DNA of 64,000 nt from CAIKMD01 sp963702925 (lineage in GTDB: Bacteria; Pseudomonadota; Alphaproteobacteria; ATCC43930; CGMCC-115725), in NCBI GenBank assembly GCA_963702925.1, contig OY969771.1, forward strand, positions 744,001 to 808,000. Reading direction: 5' to 3'. The number at the start of each line of letters is the position of its first letter. Within the stretch, counting starts at the first letter, position 1. Made by a program: the position numbers and the translations under genes. This document shows positions 8,381 to 16,568 of this stretch, piece by piece. The notes under the pieces were generated by a model. That model was not told where the DNA came from and did no database searches. It was given only the letters and a program-made list of their open reading frames with translations.

Positions 8381-8569
8381 TTAAGCCGCGAGGGTGCGCA
8401 AGCGGTGCAACCGGCCGCAGGAATTCATCAATTCTGTTTTGCTCCGGCGCAGCGCGTCGATCAGGCATTGTTTGCGCGCCTGCTCGGCGGCGTTCATCCC
8501 GGTCAATTCCGCTAGCTTGGCCTCGATCAACTTCAACTGTTCCTGGTCCTCGGTGAGTATCGAACGCAT
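8381..8569 (-). CDS. Small helical hypothetical protein upstream of ftsH
   Basis: The frame is open from 8638, but the ATG at 8569 is chosen because an AGGAGG site lies nine bases before it. The 62-residue product is charged, probably all alpha-helical, and contains ILTEDQEQLKLIEAKLAEL and a Cys at two places (CLIDAL, SCGRL). No known domain is recognised. It lies 68 bases before ftsH on the same strand and probably opens that operon. The divergent intergenic region on its other side carries an FNR/FixK-type box and an inverted repeat. Confidence 0.6.
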   Translation of the reverse strand: MRSILTEDQEQLKLIEAKLAELTGMNAAEQARKQCLIDALRRSKTELMNSCGRLHRLRTLAA

Positions 8570-8688
8570 TCCCGCTTCCCTCCTGGTCGGTGGCGGGGCC
8601 CGTTCGGCTCCAGCCACCTCAATGCCTCGCACATCCATGATTAAAGCCCCATCCCGCCCGGAAAAATTCGGATATCTACGTAAGGGGT

Positions 8689-8704
8689 TTTCCCTATGGG
8701 GAAA
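8689..8704. promoter_or_regulatory. Inverted repeat TTTCCC-TATG-GGGAAA
   Basis: A perfect six-base inverted repeat with a four-base spacer lies in the divergent region between the ftsH operon and the acyl-CoA synthetase gene. It follows TACGTAAGG. The position suggests an operator, but I cannot assign a regulator. Confidence 0.4.
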
Positions 8705-8736
8705 GGGCGGTAGGCTTCACTAAATCGCCATTGGCA

Positions 8737-8750
8737 TTGATTATCGTCAA
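8737..8750. promoter_or_regulatory. FNR/FixK-type box upstream of the acyl-CoA synthetase gene
   Basis: TTGATTATCGTCAA matches TTGAT-N4-ATCAA at 9 of 10 positions. It lies 56 bases before the chosen start of the synthetase at 8807 and could also act on the leftward ftsH operon. Confidence 0.6.
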
Positions 8751-8806
8751 AGCGCGGATGCTGGCGTCCGGCTATGGATGCCGCCGCTTTCCCCGTCGAG
8801 GCCATT

Positions 8807-11503
8807 ATGTCGATCCGCAATCTCGAGCGAATGTTCAAGCCGCGTTCGGTTGCGCTGATCGGCGCCTCTGCCCGTCCCAACTCCATCGGCAACGTGGTTC
8901 TGCGCAATTTGCGGCGCGCCGGCTTCAGCGGCCCGATCATGCCGGTCAATCCGCGCGAGACCGAGCTCGACGGCCTCGCCGTCGCCAAGGACGTGGCGAG
9001 CCTGCCGATGACACCCGATCTGGCCGTGATCGCAACCCCGCCGGATACGGTTCCGGGCCTGATCGCCGAGCTCGGCGCCAAGGGAACCCGCGCCGCCGTA
9101 ATAATCACCGCCGGCTTCGCCGAGTTGGGCGAACGCGGCAAGGAATTGCAACATCAGACGCTCGAGGCGTCGCGGCCTTATCTCTTGCGGCTGGCCGGCC
9201 CGAATTGCGTCGGCGTCATGGTGCCCGGCATCGGGCTCGACGCGAGCTTTTCCCATCTCGCGCCGGCCAAAGGCGATCTCGCCTTCATCAGCCAATCGGG
9301 CGCGATGATCACCGCGGTACTCGACTGGGCGGCCGCGCGTGCGATCGGCTTTTCGCATGTCGTGTCGCTGGGCGACATGGCCGATATCGATTTCGGCGAC
9401 ATGCTCGACTATCTCGCCACCGACAAGAACACCCGCGCGATCCTGCTTTATGTCGAAGGCATCAAGGAAGCGCGCAAATTCATGTCGGCGGCCCGCGCCG
9501 CCGCGCGGTTGAAGCCGGTGCTCGTGGTGAAGGTCGGGCGCTTTGCCGAAAGCGCGCGCGCCGCGGCCTCGCATACCGGGGCCTTGGCGGGATCGGACGC
9601 GGTCTACGACGCCGCCTTCCGGCGCGCCGGCATGTTGCGGGTCGACGACATGACCGAGCTTTTCGACGCGGTCGAGACCCTGGCGCTGACCAGGCCGCAA
9701 ACCGGCGAGCGGCTTGCGATCTTGACCAATGGCGGCGGCCCCGGCGTGCTGGCAACCGACGCGCTGGTCGGTCTCGGCGGGCGGCTTGCCGCGCTGTCGC
9801 CCGAGACTTTGGCCAAGCTTGACAGCTTGCTGCCGCGAACCTGGAGCCATGACGATCCGGTGGACATCATCGGCGACGCGAATGACCGCCGCTATGCCGA
9901 AGCCTTGTCGATCTTGCTCGCCGACAGCGAGAACGATGCGATTCTGGTGCTCAACTGCCCGACCGCCTTGGCCGGTTCGGTGGACAGCGCGCGCGCGGTC
10001 ATCGCGACCGTGAAACAAGCAGGGCAGCGGCGCAACGTGCTGACCTCTTGGCTCGGCGACCAAACCGCAAGCGAGGCGCGGCACCTTTTCGCAGCGGCCG
10101 GCATCCCGACCTATCAGACGCCCGACAGCGCCGTGCGCGGCTTCATGCACGGTGTGCAATATCGCCGCAACCAGGTTCTGATGATGGAGACGCCTGCCGC
10201 GCGGCCGGGGAATTTCGTGCCCAATGTCGCGGCGGCGGAAGACGCGATCAAGCGCGCGGTGTCGGAAGGAAAAACCTGGCTCGATATCGTGGACGTCGCA
10301 ACGGTGCTCGACGCCTACGGCATTCCCTTTGCCGGCCCGAAGCTCGCCGCGACCCCCGACGAAGCCGCGGCCATCGCCACAAGCATCGGTTTTCCCGTCG
10401 CCCTCAAGATACGCTCGCCCGACATCACGCACAAAAGCGATGTCGGCGGCGTCGCGCTCAACCTCGGCCGGAGCGAACGTGTGCGCGACGAAGCCGCCGC
10501 GATGCTCGAGCGCGTGAAAGCGGCGTCCCCCGCCGCGCGGATCGACGGGTTCCTGGTCCAGCCCATGATCGACCGGCCGGGCTCCATCGAACTCATCGCC
10601 GGCGTGACCGTCGATCGAATTTTCGGGCCGGTCGTGATGTTCGGCCAGGGCGGCACGGCGGTTGAGGTGATGAAGGACACCGCGCTCGAATTGGCCCCGC
10701 TCAACGAGGCCTTGGCGCGATTCTTGATCGGGCGGACGAGGGTGTCGCACCTGCTGCAAGGCTATCGCGACCGCAAGCCGGCGGATGTGGCCGCCATCAT
10801 CGAGATCCTCATCCGCGTCGGCGAGCTCGCCGCGGACCACCCGGAAATCGCGGAAATCGACATCAACCCGCTGCTCGCGGACAACACCGGCGTGATCGCC
10901 GTCGATGCGCGCATCGCCGTCGCTCCTGCCGCGACCGGCGCCGCCACGCGGCTTGCGATCTCGCCCTATCCGCGCGAATTCATGTCGAAGGAACACCTGC
11001 TCGACGGCACGCCGTTTTGCCTCCGGCCGGTGCGCCCCGAAGACGAGCCGATGCTTCAGGACATCGTGGCGCACATGACTCCGGAGGATCAGCGCTTCCG
11101 CTTCTTCATGCCGCTAAAGGAGATGTCGCATCAGCTTGCGGCGCGGCTGTCGCAAGTCGATTATGCGCGCGAGATGGCGCTGCTCGGGGTGATGGACGGC
11201 AAAACCGCGCTCGGCGTCGCCCGCTATTCCGCGGACCCCGACAACCAGCAGGCCGAATTCGCCATTGCCGTGCGCAGCGACTGGAAAGGTCGCGGCCTCG
11301 GCCATGTGCTGATGACAAGGCTGATCGGCGTCGCGAGACAGCGTGGCATCGGCGCCCTGGTCGGCGATGTGTTGCGCGACAACGAGGCCATGCTGGATCT
11401 CTGCCGCCATCTCGGTTTTGTCATCGCCCGCCATCCCGACGACCCCTCAGCGTTCCGGCTGACCTTTCGCATAAGCGGCGACACGCGGCCGCAAGCGGCC
11501 TGA
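8807..11503 (+). CDS. ADP-forming acyl/acetyl-CoA synthetase fused to a GNAT acetyltransferase
   Basis: The start at 8807 (MSIRNLERMFKPRSVALIGAS) is preferred over 8774 because homologues begin this way and a GAGG site precedes it. The 898-residue product has a CoA-binding domain (about 1-130), succinyl-CoA-ligase-like domains with the phospho-His loop SHTGALAGSD, an ATP-grasp domain (about 480-690) and a C-terminal GNAT domain (about 715-880) containing the acetyl-CoA loop in VRSDWKGRGLGHVLM. This is the architecture of Pat/PatZ-type protein lysine acetyltransferases. In most of those the synthetase half is inactive, but here the His of SHTGA is kept. It may link energy charge or acyl-CoA supply to protein acetylation under low oxygen. 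Confidence 0.9.
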   Translation: MSIRNLERMFKPRSVALIGASARPNSIGNVVLRNLRRAGFSGPIMPVNPRETELDGLAVAKDVASLPMTPDLAVIATPPDTVPGLIAELGAKGTRAAVIITAGFAELGERGKELQHQTLEASRPYLLRLAGPNCVGVMVPGIGLDASFSHLAPAKGDLAFISQSGAMITAVLDWAAARAIGFSHVVSLGDMADIDFGDMLDYLATDKNTRAILLYVEGIKEARKFMSAARAAARLKPVLVVKVGRFAESARAAASHTGALAGSDAVYDAAFRRAGMLRVDDMTELFDAVETLALTRPQTGERLAILTNGGGPGVLATDALVGLGGRLAALSPETLAKLDSLLPRTWSHDDPVDIIGDANDRRYAEALSILLADSENDAILVLNCPTALAGSVDSARAVIATVKQAGQRRNVLTSWLGDQTASEARHLFAAAGIPTYQTPDSAVRGFMHGVQYRRNQVLMMETPAARPGNFVPNVAAAEDAIKRAVSEGKTWLDIVDVATVLDAYGIPFAGPKLAATPDEAAAIATSIGFPVALKIRSPDITHKSDVGGVALNLGRSERVRDEAAAMLERVKAASPAARIDGFLVQPMIDRPGSIELIAGVTVDRIFGPVVMFGQGGTAVEVMKDTALELAPLNEALARFLIGRTRVSHLLQGYRDRKPADVAAIIEILIRVGELAADHPEIAEIDINPLLADNTGVIAVDARIAVAPAATGAATRLAISPYPREFMSKEHLLDGTPFCLRPVRPEDEPMLQDIVAHMTPEDQRFRFFMPLKEMSHQLAARLSQVDYAREMALLGVMDGKTALGVARYSADPDNQQAEFAIAVRSDWKGRGLGHVLMTRLIGVARQRGIGALVGDVLRDNEAMLDLCRHLGFVIARHPDDPSAFRLTFRISGDTRPQAA

Positions 11504-11514
11504 CCCGTCGCTTT

Positions 11515-11528
11515 TTGATTTGCATCAA
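11515..11528. promoter_or_regulatory. Perfect FNR/FixK-type box upstream of the nitroreductase gene
   Basis: TTGATTTGCATCAA matches TTGAT-N4-ATCAA at all 10 consensus positions. It sits 71 bases before the nitroreductase start and 11 bases after the synthetase stop. Confidence 0.75.
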
Positions 11529-11599
11529 AGCGGCGCCCCTTCCCTGGACTAGGCTGGCCTGACCGTTTCCAAAGTTTCAGCCTTATAAAGGTTCTTGCC

Positions 11600-12340
11600 A
11601 TGTCGAAGCCGACAGCGGCCGAGGAGCTTCGCGAAATCCTCACGGCGCGGCATTCGTCGCGCATTCCGTTCGATCCCGCGCGTCCGGTCGCGACGCCCGA
11701 CCTGCAGCGGATTCTCGAAGCAGCAAGCTGGGCGTCGACCGCCCACAATATGCAGAATTTCGAGATGCTGGTGGTCGACGATCCGGCGCGTCTTGCCACG
11801 ATCGCGGCAATCTCGTCGAAGCTGTCCGCGACCTTCCTGCGCGAGAATTTTCGGCAGCTCTCTTTCTCCCAAGAGGAACTGCGGCGAAAAAAGACCGGCG
11901 TTCTCGCCGCGATGTTCCCGCCTGCCTGGTCCAAGCCGGGCGCGGATTTCGACGCGCTCGCCGCCGCCGCGCCGCCGCAGAAGCTGGCGGCGACCATGCA
12001 GAATTGCCCGACCTTGCTGCTCGTGCTTTACGACAGCACGCGGCGAGCACCGGCATCGGAAGGCGACGTGCTGGGATTCATCAGCCTCGGCTGCGTCATG
12101 CAGAATATGTGGCTGATGGCGCAAACGCTCGGCATCGGCTTGCAGATCATGAGCGTCTTCAGCAACGACGCGGTCGAAGGCGCGGTCAAACGCGCGCTCG
12201 GCGTGCCGGCCGAGATGAAGATCGCTTACGCCTGCCGCCTCGGCTACCCGCCCGATCTGGCGCCGAACTACGTTCGCGTGCGCCGCGATGTGGCGGATTT
12301 CGCGCACCGTAATGATTTCGGAACCAGAGGATTGGGCTAG
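11600..12340 (+). CDS. Nitroreductase family protein
   Basis: This 246-residue protein has the nitroreductase fold signatures: N-terminal RHSSRIPFDPARPV for the FMN phosphate, WASTAHNMQNFEMLVVDD around residues 48-65, and a C-terminal FMN-binding stretch with IAYACRLGYPPD. Members reduce nitro groups, quinones, flavins or enones with NAD(P)H through FMN. A central insertion (about residues 75-130) makes it longer than minimal nitroreductases. It lies two bases before the fused molybdenum enzyme, with which it is surely cotranscribed, under a perfect FNR/FixK-type box. Nitroreductases of this type recur in hypoxia-responsive regulons. The natural substrate is not evident. Confidence 0.88.
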   Translation: MSKPTAAEELREILTARHSSRIPFDPARPVATPDLQRILEAASWASTAHNMQNFEMLVVDDPARLATIAAISSKLSATFLRENFRQLSFSQEELRRKKTGVLAAMFPPAWSKPGADFDALAAAAPPQKLAATMQNCPTLLLVLYDSTRRAPASEGDVLGFISLGCVMQNMWLMAQTLGIGLQIMSVFSNDAVEGAVKRALGVPAEMKIAYACRLGYPPDLAPNYVRVRRDVADFAHRNDFGTRGLG

Positions 12341-12342
12341 CC

Positions 12343-14835
12343 ATGGACACGATGCCGCGCCAGACGCTTCTGCTGAGCATCAACGGACAACGCATCGAAT
12401 TGCCGGCCGAGGCGGCAGATCAGCCTTTGCTCTGGGCCTTGCGCGGACGGCTCGATCTGAAAGGCGCCAAATTCGGCTGCGGCCATGGCGGCTGCGGCGC
12501 CTGCACCGTGCAAATCGACGGCCAAGCGGTCACCGCCTGCAATCACACGGTGAAAGATGCTGTCGGCAAAGACATCACCACGATCGAAGGCATCGCCGCG
12601 CAACCGGAAAACCCCGTGATCCGCGCCTGGCTCGCCGAGCAAGTGCCGCAATGCGGTTATTGCCAGCCGGGCATGATCGTCGCGGCCGACGCGCTGCTCC
12701 ACCATGTACCGAAGCCAAGCGACGCGGAGATCGACGCCGCCATGTCGCATGTGCTGTGCCGCTGCGGCACCTATCCGCGCGTGCGCCGCGCGATCCATCG
12801 CGCCGCCGACCGGAATTGGGCCGATGCGCCGTTTCCGAACGAGACCTTGCAGAAGCGACGCGGGCCACTGCCGCTCGACACGATTGCCTTCAATCCTTGG
12901 ATCAAGATTGCGCGCGATGGCACCGTGATCGTCGTCATGGGACAATCCGAAATGGGTCAGGGCGTGAGCACCGCCTTGCCGATGCTGATCGCGGAGGAGC
13001 TCGACGTGCCGCTCGCGCGCGTTCGCGTCGTCGCCGGCCCGGCCGACCGCGTCTATGACAATCCGCTCATTCACATGCAGATGACGGTCGGCAGTTTGAG
13101 CATGAAAACCAATTGGGACAGGCTGCGCCGTGCCGGCGCCGAAGTGCGCGAACGCCTGATCACCGCCGCCGCCTGGGTTTGGCAAGTGCCGGTGGATCAA
13201 TGCCGCGCCGAAAACGGCCACGTCATTCACGTTCCCACCGGAAAGAGCGTCGATTACGGCGCGATCGCCGAGCAAGCGGCGGCGCTCGCCGCGCCCAAAA
13301 ACCCCGCGCTCAAGGACTTCAAGGCGTTCAAGCTGTTGGGACGCCCCACGGCGCGGCTCGATATTCCCGATCACGTCGCCGGCCGCACCGTGTTCGGAAC
13401 GGATGTGACCCTTCCCGGCATGCTGGCCGCGACCGTGCTGATGGCGCCGACCCTCGACGCCAAGCCCGCGCGCATCGATGCGACCAAGGCGAAAGCCCTA
13501 CCCGGCGTACGCGACGTCATCGAAATCGCCAGCGGCGTTGTCGTTCTGGCCGATGATTTCGACGCGGCGATGCGCGGCCGCGAAGCTTTGCAGGTGACCT
13601 GGAGCGGCGGCCTCAAAGGTCTCTCGAGCGAGCTGATCTCGAGCCGCTTCCGCCAAGCCGCGGCGCGCGACGGCGATCCGATCAAGAATGTCGGAAACGC
13701 CGCGCGGGTCCTCGAGACCGCGGCCATGGCGCTCGACGCCGAATACGAAACGCCTTATCTCGCTCATGCGCCGATCGAGCCGATGAATTGCACGGCGCGC
13801 CTTAGCGACGGGCATTGCGAGATTTGGGTACCGACGCAGGGCCAAACCCTGGCGCAGCAGGCGGCGGCCAAGGCGGCCGGCGTGCCGCTCGCGCAAGTCG
13901 AGGTGCACAGCACCTTCCTCGGCGGCGGCTTCGGCCGGCGCTCGGTGCCCGACGTCGTCACCCAAGCGGTCGAAATCGCCAAGATCGCGGGCAAGCCGAT
14001 CCAATTGCTTTGGACCCGGGCCGAGGACATGCATCACGACCGCTTCCGGCCGGCGAACCTCGCCGTCATTCGCGGCGCGCTTGATGCCAGCGGCAAGGTG
14101 GTCGCGTGGTTTCACCGCGTGGTCGGCCCCGAATTGGCCGGCGAAGGGCTCGACGTCGCCTATGATTTCGCCAATCTGCACACCGAACATGTCTTGGACG
14201 ATCCCGGCGTGCCGACCGGCTATTGGCGTTCGGTCGGATCGTCGCAGAATGCATTCGGCGTCGAGTGCTTCATGGACGAGCTCGCGCACGAGGCCGGCGC
14301 CGATCCGATCGCCTTCCGTTTGCGTCATCTCGGCAATGCGCCGCGTCATCGCCGCGTACTCGAACTGGCGGCGGAAAAGGCCGGCTGGACGAGTCCGCCG
14401 CCTTCGGGCCGGGCGCGGGGCGTTGCGCTTTATTATGCGCATGGCGGCTGGGCGGCGCAGATCGCCGAGGTTTCCGTCACCGCCGAGCACAAAATCAAAG
14501 TGCATCGCATCGTCTGCGCGGTCGATTGCGGCTTTGTCGTCAACCCCGACACGGTGACGGCGCAAATCGAAGGCGGCATCGTCTTCGGCCTGACCGCCGC
14601 GCTGAAATCGGTCATCACCATCGAGGACGGCCAGGTGCATCAAAGCGGTTTCCGCGACTATCCGCTCATCACCATGGCCGAGACGCCAGCGATCGAGGTG
14701 TTCATCGTGCCGAGCCGCGAACCGCCCTCGGGCGCGGGCGAATGCGGCGTGCCCCCGGTCGCGCCTGCGATCGCCAACGCGGTCTTTGCCCTGACCGGCA
14801 AAAGACTTCGCCGCCTACCGTTGCTCGAGGCCTAG
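12343..14835 (+). CDS. Fused [2Fe-2S] / molybdopterin oxidoreductase (isoquinoline 1-oxidoreductase-like)
   Basis: One 830-residue chain carries both subunits that are usually separate. Residues 1-155 are the [2Fe-2S] subunit: plant-type cluster Cys46, Cys51, Cys54 and Cys66, and a second cluster from C104/C107 (QCGYCQPGM) and C139/C141 (CRCG). From about 170 onward it is a molybdopterin subunit of the IorB/aldehyde dehydrogenase type, with GQSEMGQGVSTALPMLIAEELD, LGGGFGRRS and the late GAGECGVPPVAPAIANA that holds the catalytic Glu (quoted in parts: GQSEMGQG, GAGECGVPPVAPA). No FAD subunit is adjacent, so a cytochrome or membrane acceptor is likely; the cytochrome c at 6127 is one possibility. 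It is translated two bases after the nitroreductase gene. Confidence 0.88.
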   Translation: MDTMPRQTLLLSINGQRIELPAEAADQPLLWALRGRLDLKGAKFGCGHGGCGACTVQIDGQAVTACNHTVKDAVGKDITTIEGIAAQPENPVIRAWLAEQVPQCGYCQPGMIVAADALLHHVPKPSDAEIDAAMSHVLCRCGTYPRVRRAIHRAADRNWADAPFPNETLQKRRGPLPLDTIAFNPWIKIARDGTVIVVMGQSEMGQGVSTALPMLIAEELDVPLARVRVVAGPADRVYDNPLIHMQMTVGSLSMKTNWDRLRRAGAEVRERLITAAAWVWQVPVDQCRAENGHVIHVPTGKSVDYGAIAEQAAALAAPKNPALKDFKAFKLLGRPTARLDIPDHVAGRTVFGTDVTLPGMLAATVLMAPTLDAKPARIDATKAKALPGVRDVIEIASGVVVLADDFDAAMRGREALQVTWSGGLKGLSSELISSRFRQAAARDGDPIKNVGNAARVLETAAMALDAEYETPYLAHAPIEPMNCTARLSDGHCEIWVPTQGQTLAQQAAAKAAGVPLAQVEVHSTFLGGGFGRRSVPDVVTQAVEIAKIAGKPIQLLWTRAEDMHHDRFRPANLAVIRGALDASGKVVAWFHRVVGPELAGEGLDVAYDFANLHTEHVLDDPGVPTGYWRSVGSSQNAFGVECFMDELAHEAGADPIAFRLRHLGNAPRHRRVLELAAEKAGWTSPPPSGRARGVALYYAHGGWAAQIAEVSVTAEHKIKVHRIVCAVDCGFVVNPDTVTAQIEGGIVFGLTAALKSVITIEDGQVHQSGFRDYPLITMAETPAIEVFIVPSREPPSGAGECGVPPVAPAIANAVFALTGKRLRRLPLLEA

Positions 14836-14861
14836 CCCGCCGCCACACTGCGCGTCCAAGA

Positions 14862-14875
14862 CTGATCTAGCTCAA
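14862..14875. promoter_or_regulatory. Candidate FNR/FixK-type box
   Basis: CTGATCTAGCTCAA matches 8 of 10 positions of TTGAT-N4-ATCAA. It lies 98 bases before the hypothetical gene at 14973. Confidence 0.4.
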
Positions 14876-14972
14876 GGACATATCGCGCCGTCCGGGACAA
14901 ACTGTCATGGTAACGAGCCGGTCACGGCAGCGTCGCCTTTGGCGGCTGAACCGGACTCGAGGAGGACACGGT

Positions 14973-15362
14973 ATGACTTGGATGCGCGTGCGCGCCGAGC
15001 TGGCGCGAAGCAAGGAATTCCCCGAAGGCAGCCATCGCCACGGCTATGAATTCGTCCTGCCGCTGGACGAAGCCGGCAAGATCGATCGCGGCACCTATCG
15101 CCGCACGCCGGAGCTCTGCACCGTGCATCGCTTCTGGGAAGGCGCTGGCGATCTGACCGGCACGGTTCAGCATACGACTCATGACCGCTGGATGTTCTCT
15201 TTCCATCTCGGCGAGATGGAAGACGAGTCGATCCCGCATTTCAGCGAGCATCGATTCCGCGAAGGCGAATATCTCGGCGTGCGGGAAATCGACGGCGCCG
15301 AGCATACTTTCCGCATCATCTTGGTCGAGCCGGCGCCTGGCCTTGCGAAGCCCGCCCACTAA
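14973..15362 (+). CDS. Conserved-looking hypothetical protein (129 aa)
   Basis: ATG at 14973 is chosen over 14907 because a GAGGAGG site lies seven bases before it. The soluble 129-residue protein begins MTWMRVRAELARSKEFPEGS and contains GYEFVLPLDEAGKID, HRFWEGAGDLTG and FREGEYLGVREIDG, a mostly beta pattern. It has no signal peptide and no domain that I can name. It lies between the molybdenum enzyme and the ion channel, downstream of a candidate FNR/FixK-type box, so it may belong to the same low-oxygen regulon. Confidence 0.7.
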   Translation: MTWMRVRAELARSKEFPEGSHRHGYEFVLPLDEAGKIDRGTYRRTPELCTVHRFWEGAGDLTGTVQHTTHDRWMFSFHLGEMEDESIPHFSEHRFREGEYLGVREIDGAEHTFRIILVEPAPGLAKPAH

Positions 15363-15383
15363 CGCCGGCGACCGTTTTCAGCC

Positions 15384-16331
15384 ATGATGGATCGCGATCG
15401 CCGCGGCGAAGCGCAGAGGAGCGGCGGCGTCCGCGTGCCCTGGTCGCTGCTATCGACGGTCGCACTGGTCGGACTGATCGCGCTCGCGATCGGCACCACC
15501 GAGGCCTATCTCGCAACCGTCGTCCTGGGTTCGATCGTTCTCTTCGTCGGCGTTTTCCGCCGAGCCTTTCGCGCCAGCCGCGCTTTCTGCCTGACCCTCG
15601 CGAATCTGGCCAGCGTCTATGCTTGCGTCTTTCTGTTTTTCGGCGAAAGCAACTTCGGCGGCGCGAGCCCGGCCGCCCTATCCCTGGGCTTCACCTTGCC
15701 GCTACTGGCCTTTCTCGCCGGCTCGTTCCTCCATCGCGGCACGATCATGGGCGTGGCCGTCTCGGGCCAGATGCGCGGCCAACGCCGTCTCGGGCGCATC
15801 GTCGCTTGGCTCGTCCCGGTCTTCGCGGTCGGCGTGACAACCTCGGTCATGCCGCCGGCGCTGCTCGATAGCGCCGTGAACGCGATTCTGCTGGCCGCGA
15901 TGGGCGCGATCGCGATCATCGTGTTTTTCGCGAGCCGGGACGTCGCCGTGTTTCTTCTCGACACCGGCTTGCTGTTCGAGGAATTCTTTTCGCGCATCGC
16001 GCGCTTGATCGTGCCGGCCTTCGCGTTTCTGACTTGCTTCTCGCTGCTGGTGATCATGTTCGCATCGATCTACTCGGTGGTCGACCATCTCGGCAGCGGC
16101 ATGAATTTCCGCATCGACGGCGCGGTTCGCGCGATCTCCTTTTCGGAATGCCTCTATTATTCGGTCGTGACCTTGAGCACCGTCGGCTATGGCGACATCG
16201 CGCCGGCGAGCAGCGCGGCGCGCATCGTCACCGCGGCCGAAATCATCTGCGGCATCCTGCTGCTGCTCTTCGGCTTCAACGAGATCTTCAGTTTCGCGCG
16301 CGGCCAAGGCTATCGCAACCGAAGCGAGTAG
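15384..16331 (+). CDS. Potassium-channel-like membrane protein
   Basis: The 315-residue protein has about six to eight hydrophobic segments. The C-terminal part is a two-helix pore module: a pore helix with SECLYYSVVTLSTVG followed by the selectivity filter TVGYGD at about residues 271-276 and a last membrane helix. The N-terminal part holds further membrane helices that do not resemble a classical voltage sensor, since no regular Arg/Lys ladder is seen. No RCK/TrkA-N domain follows the pore. It would conduct K+ across the inner membrane. It follows the hypothetical gene by 21 bases. The first ATG is used; a second lies one codon later. Confidence 0.85.
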   Translation: MMDRDRRGEAQRSGGVRVPWSLLSTVALVGLIALAIGTTEAYLATVVLGSIVLFVGVFRRAFRASRAFCLTLANLASVYACVFLFFGESNFGGASPAALSLGFTLPLLAFLAGSFLHRGTIMGVAVSGQMRGQRRLGRIVAWLVPVFAVGVTTSVMPPALLDSAVNAILLAAMGAIAIIVFFASRDVAVFLLDTGLLFEEFFSRIARLIVPAFAFLTCFSLLVIMFASIYSVVDHLGSGMNFRIDGAVRAISFSECLYYSVVTLSTVGYGDIAPASSAARIVTAAEIICGILLLLFGFNEIFSFARGQGYRNRSE

Positions 16332-16428
16332 GCGCAAGCCCGGCGCGAAGCCGATGGCAGCCAGTGCGGGCGTTAATCTTCCTTGCGAAGCTTAACGCAG
16401 TGATAAGGGCGCCATAACACGACCATGA

Positions 16429-16443
16429 CATAATTTTGTTATG
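16429..16443. promoter_or_regulatory. Inverted repeat CATAA-TTTTG-TTATG upstream of the fecR-like gene
   Basis: A perfect five-base inverted repeat lies in an AT-richer part of the 237-base gap before the FecR-domain gene. It could be an operator or part of the promoter. No regulator is assigned. Confidence 0.35.
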
Positions 16444-16568
16444 GGAGGATTTGGCCGCCATCATTCATCCTGTCGTCATGAAGGAGATTTGCGCCGCGGC
16501 GGCGCGGGGAGAACCTTTGACCTTTGCGGCGGAGCGCCATGCCTCGCAGCCGATGTAAGGGGCCGGGA

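Noticed and set aside
8747..11074. Very long open frame on the minus strand (775 codons)
   Set aside because: It is fully antisense to the acyl-CoA synthetase gene, which has clear motifs. Such shadow frames are expected in GC-rich coding DNA.
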